Below are positions 31,890-39,270 of a stretch of 39,270 nucleotides of DNA, in pieces. The DNA comes from Anaerolineaceae bacterium UBA700 (GTDB lineage Bacteria; Chloroflexota; Anaerolineae; Anaerolineales; Anaerolineaceae). The notes beneath the pieces were generated by a model. The model saw only the letters and a program-made list of their open reading frames with translations. It was not told where the DNA came from and ran no database searches. Made by a program: the position numbers and the translations under genes. Location of the stretch: the NCBI GenBank assembly GCA_002298885.1, contig DBMK01000297.1, positions 1-39,270 of the forward strand, read 5' to 3'. Each line of letters starts with the position of its first letter. Within the stretch, counting starts at the first letter, position 1.

Positions 31890-32216
31890 TCAAGAATGTG
31901 CGGGGGCTGGTGTTTTAGGGGCGGAGTTCTTCCTGGGGAAAAAGACGTACACGGTTGTAAAGGCCAGGCCGATCACCAGGATCAGACGAAGCCAGGTGGG
32001 CCAGTCGGTATGCAAGATCCACATGCCGATTACCACCGGCAGGGTGAGCAGAGCCACGAGCGCCTGCCCGACCAGGGGCCAGCCGAGGAACGCAGCCCAG
32101 ACTTTATCCAGCAGGGAGGGGTCAAAAACCAGGGCGGTCCCGAACACGAGCCATAATAGGGCCAGGACGATGAATGCTGTGCAATTGATCACTTTGTTTC
32201 CAGTTTGGTTTTTCAT
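31890..32216 (-). CDS. Small membrane protein, paralogue 2, 108 aa
   Basis: Three hydrophobic segments (about 11-29, 45-67, 73-93) with the shared phrase WPTWLRLILVIGLAFTTVYVFFP. AGGAG precedes the ATG. It is clearly a copy of the gene 36 bp upstream (32253-32537): the same length of helices, and W-P-x-W-L-R-L-x-L-V-I-G-L-A at the same place. It adds a short basic Pro/Ala tail. I do not recognise a function. Confidence 0.75.
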   Translation of the reverse strand: MKNQTGNKVINCTAFIVLALLWLVFGTALVFDPSLLDKVWAAFLGWPLVGQALVALLTLPVVIGMWILHTDWPTWLRLILVIGLAFTTVYVFFPRKNSAPKTPAPAHS

Positions 32217-32252
32217 TACGGGTCTCCTGTTTCTCGAAAAGACTGAATTATC

Positions 32253-32537
32253 TTATGCCGCCGGCAGCGCCGGGAAGAAAGTGTAGATCGTGGCCCAGGC
32301 CAGCCCGATCACCAGGACCAGGCGAAGCCAGGCGGGCCAGCGGGTCTGCCATATCCACAGGCCGAGCGCCACGGGGAGCACCAGCAGCCCCAAGACAATC
32401 TGAATTAAGACCGGCAGCGTGCGAAACGAAGCCCAGGCCCGATCCAGGATTCCCCGGTTGAAGAGCAGGGCGGCTCCAAAACCGAGCCACAACAAGGTTA
32501 GGATGACAAAAGCAGCGATATTGATGATTTGATTCAT
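32253..32537 (-). CDS. Small membrane protein, paralogue 1, 94 aa
   Basis: Three hydrophobic segments with WLGFGAALLFNRGILDRAW and WPAWLRLVLVIGLAWATIYTFFP. The ATG at 32537 has GAGGGA upstream and begins MNQIINIAAF, which matches the paralogue; the frame stays open to 32600 without a better site. With the next gene it forms a two-gene unit that arose by tandem duplication. The function is unknown; it may be a membrane accessory or stress protein. Confidence 0.75.
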   Translation of the reverse strand: MNQIINIAAFVILTLLWLGFGAALLFNRGILDRAWASFRTLPVLIQIVLGLLVLPVALGLWIWQTRWPAWLRLVLVIGLAWATIYTFFPALPAA

Positions 32538-32933
32538 GATTCCCTCGATTTTTTTGGATTCCCCCTGAAGGGGGTCTTGCCTTCTCGATCCGGATTTCAC
32601 AACGCATCATTTTCTGATCATAGGATAGTGCGCGTTGAAGCGCCTTCCATCAACCATTTGGAGTAGATCAAAAGGTTATTTTTTTATGTGGAAATTGATC
32701 CCAGGGACGATGCCGATTAACCCTTTTAACCCTGATGTTGGCACGCCAAACATTTTACGCAGGGGCAAACCCCTGGGGATTTATTAATTGGAAAACGGCT
32801 CCAAATTGCGCGCCAGCCAGGTCGCTTGCGACCGGGAGAAACGGTGGGGATGGGGGAAAAGCGCCGGCGAGGTGTAGAAACTGGAGCAGGGCGACAGCTC
32901 AGGCTGCGTGGTGGACTAAAAAAAGCCGCTGCA
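32538..32933. other. 396-bp gap without a convincing gene
   Basis: I see only short structures: CCCCC-TGAA-GGGGG at 32561-32574 in the leader of the membrane-protein pair, CAGGGG-CAAA-CCCCTG at 32760-32775, and GGTCG-CTTG-CGACC at 32820-32833. A 99-codon plus-strand frame (32735-33034) has no family resemblance and runs into the beta-helix gene, so I do not call it. No tRNA or known riboswitch is recognised. Confidence 0.5.
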
Positions 32934-35183
32934 TCAAGGGGACAGCGCCTTGCGCGTCAGCCCCAGGTAAACCCGCAGGTTGGAGGGCATCAAGGTCACG
33001 CTTTCACTCATCAGCCGGGTCGACCCATCCATAGCGCTGACCGTGATGGTATAGCGCTGGTAGTTGGTCAGCCCGGTGAGCGTGTAGGTCCGTGTAGCAA
33101 GCGGAATGTTGCTGACCGGCGATGGCTGGTCGCCACCGGGTCCCAGGTATTCAATTAACCAGGTCGCAGCCGGGGGAAGGTCACTGTTCACCTGCCAGAC
33201 GAGCGAAATGCTCCGGTCGTTTGCTGCCCCGCCCAAGACGAGCGCCGGGGTAAATTCGTAGGCGCCGATGTCCGCCCGCTTGCCCTGTGGGCGGGGCGCG
33301 CCGTCCCGGTCCACCAGCACGCCTACGTCCATGCCGGCGTCGATCGCCGGGCTGCCCGCCAGCAGGTGGTAATCATCTCCGGCGGCCGAGACAAATTTCG
33401 GATCAAGGTTCACCAGGTCGTCCGGAAAATCGCCGGCCGGGATCGTGCCGCCGGTTTCGAACAACAGGTTATGGCTGCCGGTGACCGTTCCGCCATCGGA
33501 GGCCCAATAGTTCGAGCCGGCATTGTAAAAGATATTGTTGCGCACCACCCCGCTGGCGCCGTCCCGAAACCCCATACCGTGGTATTGGATGTCGGCAAAA
33601 ACGTTGTGGACGGCGACGACGTTCTTGATCTGCATGACGCACAGCCCCCAGGCTCCGCCGTGGGCGAAGATGTTGTTGCGGAAGGTGAGGTCGGAGATAT
33701 TGTGGTAATACGCGGCTTCGCCCATCAATCCCTGGTGAAAGTCGTAGCACACGTTACCGTCGAACAGGATGCGGTGGGCGTACTCGCCGTTGTTGTCGAA
33801 GGTCTGGAAACAATCCACGTGGGCGCTGCCAATCTCGCTGAAAACAGTGCCGTGGAAGAAGTTGCGCCGGAAGACGTGGTCATCCCCAAAGAAGCGGGCG
33901 TAGTCGCTGTCCCCGCCGCCCAGGTCGAACAGCCGCTCGACCTCGTTCCCCTCCACCAGCCAGCCCGAGCCGGAGACGGCGATGCCCGCCTGGCTGTGAT
34001 AAATGCGGTTACCGCTGACCAGCGCCCCGACGGACGTCCCGGAAATGGCCGTGCTGCGCAAGTTATACAGGTAGTTGTCCACTACCTGCACGTGGTCACT
34101 GGAAATGAACACGCCGTTTTGCTCCGTCCAGCCGGTTAAGGAGGCGTCGGTGGTGATGTTAAAGCCCTCGATGCGCAGGTAATGGGCAAATTGGGTATAG
34201 AACCCCCACATGGTTGCCGACCGCCTGGGCTGCGATTTGAAGGTGATCACCTGGCCTGGCGCGCCGCGAATGCCGCTGTTGAAGGTGATGCGCTCGTTGT
34301 ACGTGCCCGCTTTTACGATTACTGTGTCGCCGGCGCGCACCGAATTGGCGGCCTTCTGGATCGTCTTCCAGGGCAGGCTCTCGGTGCCGGGGTTGGTGTC
34401 GTTAGCCTGGGGATGGCTCTTATCGACGTAATAGGTTACAGGCGTGTAAGGGTCCAGGACCATTCCGGAATAAATTTTCACGTTATCGCAGTAGAACCAG
34501 GGCGGCTCCGGAGTGCCGCCGGCGCTGAGCATGCCGACGCCGGTGTTCTTGAACGTCGCCACTGCGGTGGGGTTGGTGTCGACGATTTCGATATCATAAT
34601 CCACGCCATCGCCGGCCTTATCCGCCCGCACGACCACAGCCTGTCCGGTGTTATGGGCGTAAACTTTAAATGCGCCCGTCGCCAGGCCGGCGTGGGGCAG
34701 GCGTACCAGGTCCTCGGGGTCCTCGTGGAGCTGCGTCTCGACCCCATTCAGCCGGCGGTAGATTCCGGTCTGGCTGCCCAGGCCAACCGAGTAATAGTTG
34801 TTGGCATCCTTGTAGAGCACCACGACCCGGCCTGGGGCGCTCCAGGTAATGGACCCGTCGAAACGCAGGGTGTAATCGTCGCTCGGGATGCGCTGATCGG
34901 TGACGATCAACGAGTCCCCCCGGTCCACGCCCAATTGGAGGCTTCCGCCGATGCTGTCCACGGTGGCGTGCCCGGCGACCACGCTCCAGGTCAGCCCGTT
35001 CGGCCCGCTGGCGTGGGTGAAATCGCCGTCCTGGAAGTCATCCTGGTAGAGAGGAACCGCCGCAGCAATAGCCGCACTGCCACCCGGCGATTGAGCCTCC
35101 GCAGACTCCGGCAGGACAGTGAGGCCTGCTAAAGCCAGGGATAGCATTGTTAACAACCGCAAGGATATCCATTTCAGATCCAT
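32934..35183 (-). CDS. Secreted right-handed parallel beta-helix protein, 749 aa
   Basis: Signal peptide: KWISLRLLTMLSLALAGLTVLPESAEA, cleaved near AEA-QS. A concanavalin-like beta-sandwich domain (about 45-245) follows. Then comes a DUF1565-type beta-helix: YYVDKSHPQANDTNPG with TIQKAANSVRAGDTVIVKAGTYNE opens it, and repeated turns such as NYLYNL, NRIYHSQAG, NVFADIQ and NNIFYN carry on to ADIGAYEF. A fibronectin-III domain ends it. The ATG at 35183 with AAGGA 8 nt upstream is preferred over the one at 35192, which abuts that site. The likely role is polysaccharide binding or cleavage, or a surface adhesin; no pectate-lyase catalytic set is evident. Confidence 0.85.
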   Translation of the reverse strand: MDLKWISLRLLTMLSLALAGLTVLPESAEAQSPGGSAAIAAAVPLYQDDFQDGDFTHASGPNGLTWSVVAGHATVDSIGGSLQLGVDRGDSLIVTDQRIPSDDYTLRFDGSITWSAPGRVVVLYKDANNYYSVGLGSQTGIYRRLNGVETQLHEDPEDLVRLPHAGLATGAFKVYAHNTGQAVVVRADKAGDGVDYDIEIVDTNPTAVATFKNTGVGMLSAGGTPEPPWFYCDNVKIYSGMVLDPYTPVTYYVDKSHPQANDTNPGTESLPWKTIQKAANSVRAGDTVIVKAGTYNERITFNSGIRGAPGQVITFKSQPRRSATMWGFYTQFAHYLRIEGFNITTDASLTGWTEQNGVFISSDHVQVVDNYLYNLRSTAISGTSVGALVSGNRIYHSQAGIAVSGSGWLVEGNEVERLFDLGGGDSDYARFFGDDHVFRRNFFHGTVFSEIGSAHVDCFQTFDNNGEYAHRILFDGNVCYDFHQGLMGEAAYYHNISDLTFRNNIFAHGGAWGLCVMQIKNVVAVHNVFADIQYHGMGFRDGASGVVRNNIFYNAGSNYWASDGGTVTGSHNLLFETGGTIPAGDFPDDLVNLDPKFVSAAGDDYHLLAGSPAIDAGMDVGVLVDRDGAPRPQGKRADIGAYEFTPALVLGGAANDRSISLVWQVNSDLPPAATWLIEYLGPGGDQPSPVSNIPLATRTYTLTGLTNYQRYTITVSAMDGSTRLMSESVTLMPSNLRVYLGLTRKALSP

Positions 35184-35320
35184 ATTCCCCATCCTTTATC
35201 TCACAAAATCCTGAGATTAGCTTTCAGTGTAGCCCATCCACCCTCCAAAATCCATGACGTGCGCTTTACAAAATAGAAATTGACAGGATGAACGTCAGCA
35301 AACGCCGGACACTTTTCCTA

Positions 35321-35348
35321 TTTGCTTTGCCCACGGATCGGATACAAT
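35321..35348 (+). promoter_or_regulatory. Weak promoter candidate for the Cache histidine kinase
   Basis: TTTGCT (35321-35326), 16 bp, TACAAT (35343-35348), 67 bp before the preferred ATG. Confidence 0.3.
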
Positions 35349-35415
35349 CATCTTAGCTTGACCTTCATTATCCGTTGATTTACCGATATGCGTGACAGCA
35401 GGAGCTGCGGCCAGA

Positions 35416-37659
35416 ATGAAAAGCGATTCACAATCCATCCTTCCCGGATGGTTCATCCGGGCATTACCGGCGGGCATTCGAGCGCGACTTTTCCTCCTGA
35501 TCACACTGGCGCTGCTGCCCCTGCTGCTCTTATTGGCATGGATTTTTTACCAGCAATATGAAACCCTGCGCGCCCAGGCTCTGCAGACCGAAATTGAGGT
35601 GGAGCGAGGCATCGCCACCAGCTTTGCAGCCTACGTCCAGGGCATCCGCCAGCAGAGTTTTGCCCTCGGCCGGGCCATCCTGGCGGATGCCTCGCCCGAC
35701 GCGGCCGCAGCCACCCAGTTGCTCGTCCATTCCACTGCCCAATCTCCGGCTGTGCGCAACATAAGTCTGGTCAACCGGCAAGGGACGGCGATCTTATCCA
35801 GTCAAAGGGACATTGTAGGCCGTGATTTATCCGCCCGGGCCTATTTCCAACAGGTGATTTCCGGGCAAGATTGGGTTATCGGCGACCTCACTCCCAGCGG
35901 CATTGCTACCAATGCGCCAACCTTTGCCATCGCCACGGCAATCCGCGACGACCAGGGCGAGATGCTCGGCATCATCGTCGCCGGCATCGAACCCACCCGG
36001 CTGGGCGAGATGATCCTCACTCACCCGCGCCCCGAAGGCGGCGCCTACTCCCTTTTCGACCGCCAGGGCGTGCTGGTCTTCAACAGCCAGAACGGAAAAC
36101 CGGCCTGGGAAGAACGGACTGCCTGGCAGAAGAACGACCCGGTGCTGCAAAATGTGCTGTCGACCGGACAGGAACAGTCCGGCGTTGCTGCGCTCGCCCT
36201 GCCGGGCGGGGAGTGGATCACGGCCGAGGCAGCCATTGCCGGGCTCGGCTGGGTAGCTGGCGCCCACAGCCCGGTGAGCGCGGTACTGGGTCCCGCGCAG
36301 CGAGACCTGCTGTTCGACACAATTCTGGCGGTATTGGTCGGCTCGCTGGCCTTCTTGTTCGCCTATCTGCTCTCCCGCACCATTTCATGGCCGCTCCACC
36401 GCCTGGAAGGCGACTCTCAGAAGATGAGTGCCGGCCATGTCGAGGCGCAGGACGATCCCCTGGCGCCGGTCGAGGTGCGCCGCCTGCGCAGCACGGTAGA
36501 ATCCATGGCAGTCGACCTCATCCACCAATCCGAGGTCTTGAAGGAAAGCGAAGAGCACTACCGGATCCTGTTCGAAAACCAGCACACGCCCATGCTGGTC
36601 ATCGATCCGTCCGGCGGCCAGATCGTCGACGCCAACCCGGCGGCGACCTCTTTTTATGGATGGAGCCGCGAGGAGCTGCTGGCTATGAAGATCACGGACA
36701 TCAACACCCTGGAGCGGGACCAGACGTTCCAGAGAATGGGACAGGCCCAATCCAGCGGTACCAAAATGCTGTTCTTCTTTCGCCATCGCATTGCCAGCGG
36801 AGAAATCCGCGACGTCGAAGTCCACAGCGGTCCGATCGTGACCAACGGGAAGAAATACCTGTTCTCGATCGTCCAGGATATCACCGAGCGCAAGAGGGCC
36901 GAGGAAGCCTTGCGGGAAAGCGAAGCCCGCCTGGCGGACTACGCCGAGAAGCTCGAGCGCAGCAACCAGGACCTGGAACAGTTCGCCTTCGTGGCTTCGC
37001 ATGACCTGCAAGAACCTCTGCGCAAGATCCGGTTTTTCAGCGATACCCTTTACAGCAGGCTGGATGACTCCCTCGACGACGAGTCGCGCGATGCTATTCG
37101 GCGCACTCAGAACGCTGCCCGGCGCATGCAGGAAATGATCAAGGACCTGTTGGAGTTATCCAGAGTCAATACCACCGGGGAGGCTTTTCAGGAAGTGGAC
37201 CTTACGATGGTTGCGCAGGACGCTATTTCGGACCTGGAAGGCCGCATCCGTAAAGAAGCCGGGCAGGTGCTGCTGGACCCGCTACCGGTGGTAGAGGCAG
37301 ACCCTATTCAGATGCAGCGCTTGCTGCAGAACTTAGTTGGAAACGCTTTGAAATATCACCGGCCGGACGCACCGCCGGTGGTAAAAGTATCCGGCAGCGT
37401 GAACCCGGCCCATGGGCGCCAGCCTGCCACCGCCACCCTGACAGTGGAGGATAACGGGATCGGTTTTGACGAGCAGCACGCGAGTCGCATCTTCCAGCCC
37501 TTCCAGCGCCTGCACGGGCGCAGCGAATACGAAGGCACCGGCATGGGATTGGCCATCTGCCAGAAAATCGCCGACCGCCATCACGGCAAGATCACTGCCC
37601 ACAGCGTCCCCGGTAAGGGATCGACGTTTATCCTCACCCTCCCCGTCCGTCAGCCGTAG
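35416..37659 (+). CDS. Cache-HAMP-PAS sensor histidine kinase, 747 aa
   Basis: TM1 at about 24-45, an extracellular double-Cache sensor (about 46-300), TM2 at about 301-320, HAMP (about 320-373), a PAS domain (about 380-493, [17 protein letters not shown]), HisKA with phospho-His529 in [14 protein letters not shown] and a HATPase domain with [35 protein letters not shown] and [11 protein letters not shown]. The ATG at 35416 has AGGAG 11 nt upstream; a GTG at 35392 has none. No receiver domain is fused. The convergent receiver-GGDEF gene is a possible but unproven partner. The Cache sensor suggests an external small-molecule signal. Confidence 0.92.
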   Translation: MKSDSQSILPGWFIRALPAGIRARLFLLITLALLPLLLLLAWIFYQQYETLRAQALQTEIEVERGIATSFAAYVQGIRQQSFALGRAILADASPDAAAATQLLVHSTAQSPAVRNISLVNRQGTAILSSQRDIVGRDLSARAYFQQVISGQDWVIGDLTPSGIATNAPTFAIATAIRDDQGEMLGIIVAGIEPTRLGEMILTHPRPEGGAYSLFDRQGVLVFNSQNGKPAWEERTAWQKNDPVLQNVLSTGQEQSGVAALALPGGEWITAEAAIAGLGWVAGAHSPVSAVLGPAQRDLLFDTILAVLVGSLAFLFAYLLSRTISWPLHRLEGDSQKMSAGHVEAQDDPLAPVEVRRLRSTVESMAVDLIHQSEVLKESEEHYRILFENQHTPMLVIDPSGGQIVDANPAATSFYGWSREELLAMKITDINTLERDQTFQRMGQAQSSGTKMLFFFRHRIASGEIRDVEVHSGPIVTNGKKYLFSIVQDITERKRAEEALRESEARLADYAEKLERSNQDLEQFAFVASHDLQEPLRKIRFFSDTLYSRLDDSLDDESRDAIRRTQNAARRMQEMIKDLLELSRVNTTGEAFQEVDLTMVAQDAISDLEGRIRKEAGQVLLDPLPVVEADPIQMQRLLQNLVGNALKYHRPDAPPVVKVSGSVNPAHGRQPATATLTVEDNGIGFDEQHASRIFQPFQRLHGRSEYEGTGMGLAICQKIADRHHGKITAHSVPGKGSTFILTLPVRQP

Positions 37660-37672
37660 GGATGATCTCTGG

Positions 37673-37713
37673 TTTCAGTATTTTGCGGCATTTTATGCCG
37701 CAAAATACTGAAG
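37673..37713. terminator. Perfect bidirectional hairpin between two convergent genes
   Basis: TTCAGTATTTTGCGGCAT (37674-37691) pairs exactly with its complement (37695-37712): 18 bp with a TTT loop. It closes both the kinase and the GGDEF gene. Confidence 0.75.
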
Positions 37714-37718
37714 CCAGA

Positions 37719-39170
37719 TTATTTAAGGATTACCTGGTTGCGGCCCTTGTTCTTGGATGCATATAAGGCGGCGTCGGCCTGGGGGATCAGGTCGTCAAGT
37801 GTTTGCGTCTGCGACTCTGCCTGGGCTACCCCGAAGCTGGCTGTAAAGGAAAGGGATTTCCCATCCTCCGTATCGAACCTGAATGATTCGAAACACGCCC
37901 GGATACGCTCGGCCACCTGAACGGCGCGATCGGATTTTGTGTCTGGGAGCAGAATGATAAATTCATCCCCGCCGTAGCGCCCGATCAGGTCGATTTTACG
38001 GATATCTCTCAGGCAAATCATGGCCATCTCTTGCAGCACCTTATCACCGAAGGGATGGCCGTAGGTATCATTGACCTCTTTAAAGTGGTCGAGGTCCAGC
38101 ATGATCAGCGAAAAAGCTTTGTTCACCCGCTTAAAGCGGGACAGTTCCCGTTCGGCATAATTGAAGAAGCCGCGCCGGTTCAGCAGCCCGGTCAGCGAAT
38201 CGGTGATGGCCAACTGCTGGATCTTTTCGTGCAGGCGGGCGTTGTGCAGGGCGGCGGTGGTGGTGGCAGCGAAGCTTTCCAGAAATGTCAGGTCGTTATC
38301 CTCAAAGGAGCCCGGACGCAAGGACACCAGGGTAATTGCCCCGAACAATTCGCCTTCATGCATTAACGGCACCGTCAGAAGAGAACCGTTATCACCCACC
38401 GGGCCGCCAGCGGATGACCGCACAAAGGCGTCAACCTTAATCGGGCGCCCCTCGAGGACAGCGGCACGCGTGAGGCGGCTGACCGGGGTGTCTTCCTTTA
38501 GTGTAAAAAGTCGTGGGGGTAGGTTCTCGCGCTTGCTTGAAACACCTTGTCTACAGCAATCGCCCGAGGCGGGTACGGGAAAAAACAACAGCGATTCCTC
38601 GGCCGCGGGGATTGCATTCAGCACGGCGCCCAATACCCGCTCGGTCAATTTCTCAAAATCCAGCGTTTCCATCAAGACGCGGGTCGCCGCCTGCAGTGCT
38701 TCGAGCTGGCGCACGTGACGCGCCTCCTTAATGTACAACTGCTCGTAAGCAATTTCCTTTTGCTTGAGCGCTTGCTCAATCTGTTTTCGCTCGATGGCGT
38801 AACGGATAGTCCGTTCCAGCACCCGGGGAGAAATCTCATTCTTGTCCAGGTAGAAAAGCGCCCCGGCCTGCATGGCTTCCAGATCTATCTCGTAACTCCC
38901 AATCCCGGATAAAAGGATCATCGGCGCGGCCGATCCCGTCTGGATCAGGGATTGAATCACTTGCAGTCCGCTTTCCGCGCCCAGGTGATAATCGATCAGG
39001 ATCACGTCATAGGGCTGCTCTTGGAGTGTCAGCACCGCACCTTGCGAATTCTTTTTCCAATTTAATTGGATTTTGCTGTTTTTAATTGAAGACAGGGTGG
39101 AACGGATAACGAAGTAGTCGTCTTCGTCGTCGTCGATGAGCAGCACTTTCCACTCAAGTTTGGAAGCCAC
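37719..39170 (-). CDS. Receiver-GAF-GGDEF diguanylate cyclase, 483 aa
   Basis: The N-terminal receiver has LLIDDDEDDYF and the phospho-Asp60 in LIDYHLG. A coiled coil (about 125-160) leads to a GAF domain (about 160-315). The GGDEF domain has an intact active site at 400-404, and RKID at 391-394, five residues before GGDEF, is the product-inhibition I-site (RxxD). It makes cyclic di-GMP from two GTP when phosphorylated. The start is GTG, without a ribosome site, 6 nt after a TATAAT box, so it should be leaderless; ATG starts further in would cut the receiver. No PilZ or EAL protein is encoded nearby. Confidence 0.92.
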   Translation of the reverse strand: MASKLEWKVLLIDDDEDDYFVIRSTLSSIKNSKIQLNWKKNSQGAVLTLQEQPYDVILIDYHLGAESGLQVIQSLIQTGSAAPMILLSGIGSYEIDLEAMQAGALFYLDKNEISPRVLERTIRYAIERKQIEQALKQKEIAYEQLYIKEARHVRQLEALQAATRVLMETLDFEKLTERVLGAVLNAIPAAEESLLFFPVPASGDCCRQGVSSKRENLPPRLFTLKEDTPVSRLTRAAVLEGRPIKVDAFVRSSAGGPVGDNGSLLTVPLMHEGELFGAITLVSLRPGSFEDNDLTFLESFAATTTAALHNARLHEKIQQLAITDSLTGLLNRRGFFNYAERELSRFKRVNKAFSLIMLDLDHFKEVNDTYGHPFGDKVLQEMAMICLRDIRKIDLIGRYGGDEFIILLPDTKSDRAVQVAERIRACFESFRFDTEDGKSLSFTASFGVAQAESQTQTLDDLIPQADAALYASKNKGRNQVILK

Positions 39171-39176
39171 TCCAAT

Positions 39177-39201
39177 ATTATAAAGGAATTTCGTATTCCT
39201 T
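39177..39201 (-). promoter_or_regulatory. Promoter -10 and adjacent palindrome of the GGDEF gene
   Basis: Minus-strand TATAAT (39177-39182) with only 6 nt to the GTG. Just upstream, AAGGAAT-N5-ATTCCTT (39183-39201) forms a perfect 7-bp inverted repeat where an operator could sit. No good -35 is seen. Confidence 0.45.
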
Positions 39202-39221
39202 CATTACTAACTGAGATTCGG

Positions 39222-39270
39222 ATGTTGGGGTTAATTTGGGCAGCTTTGCTGCCCAAATTAACCCCAACAT
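39222..39270. terminator. Perfect 23-bp hairpin at the right edge
   Basis: 39222-39244 pair exactly with 39248-39270 around a TTT loop. The stem may continue outside the window. It probably ends a gene beyond the right edge. Confidence 0.7.

Noticed and set aside
32750..32933. Possible cyclic-di-GMP riboswitch or small RNA (GGGGCAAACCCC stretch)
   Set aside because: Only a simple hairpin is seen; the conserved aptamer core and a downstream plus-strand gene are missing.
34182..35132. 316-codon plus-strand open frame
   Set aside because: Antisense to the beta-helix gene; no start signal or family match.

Overview
The window is a 39 kb piece of a bacterial chromosome that is GC-rich, at a guess 55-60% (not counted). 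The gene mix points to Chloroflexota, probably an Anaerolineae-like lineage: a lipoprotein with a Thr/Pro linker, LuxR-type two-component systems, many CoA-dependent acid-handling enzymes, and long perfect hairpins instead of U-tract terminators. That assignment is inferred from gene content; no rRNA or other phylogenetic marker is present. I found no tRNA, rRNA, CRISPR array, transposase or phage gene.

Region 1 (1-15.3 kb) holds two convergent operons. The plus-strand operon encodes a small conserved protein, a C45/Ntn-type amide hydrolase, a PaaK-like acyl-adenylate/CoA ligase, a metallo-beta-lactamase-fold hydrolase and a nitroreductase. The minus-strand operon encodes CaiA-like acyl-CoA dehydrogenase, CaiB-like CoA transferase, crotonase, EtfB/FixA, EtfA/FixB, FixC, FixX, a TIGR04076 protein and an ADP-forming acyl-CoA synthetase. 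It carries the parts of the enterobacterial carnitine (cai) and fix operons in one transcription unit, without a CaiT transporter. The likely role is activation of an organic acid to its CoA ester, CoA exchange, alpha-beta redox and hydration, with FixABCX moving the electrons. The real substrate is unknown. Every intergenic gap of this operon longer than 20 bp holds its own stem-loop.

Region 2 (15.3-18.5 kb) encodes a NarL/LuxR-type response regulator with its GAF-containing histidine kinase, a candidate regulator of the neighbouring operon. A divergent lipoprotein gene with a good sigma-70 promoter follows.

Region 3 (18.5-24.5 kb) covers metal uptake and efflux. cbiM(N)-cbiQ-cbiO encode an ECF-type cobalt/nickel importer. 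A Fur-family regulator is transcribed divergently, and the two promoters share a palindrome. Next is a four-gene operon (membrane protein, winged-helix regulator, ABC-2 ATPase, permease) whose consensus promoter is covered by a 29-bp palindromic operator.

Region 4 (24.5-28.2 kb) starts with a palindromic repeat element. An aerobic aromatic operon follows: HpcH/HpaI aldolase, FAD monooxygenase and a phenylalanine-4-hydroxylase-type enzyme. Its promoter lies so close to the first ATG that the mRNA should be leaderless.

Region 5 (28.2-39.3 kb) encodes sensing and surface functions: CheW and a chemoreceptor, a methyltransferase, two tandem paralogous small membrane proteins, a secreted parallel beta-helix protein, a Cache-HAMP-PAS histidine kinase and a receiver-GAF-GGDEF diguanylate cyclase. 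The kinase and cyclase genes converge on a perfect bidirectional hairpin.
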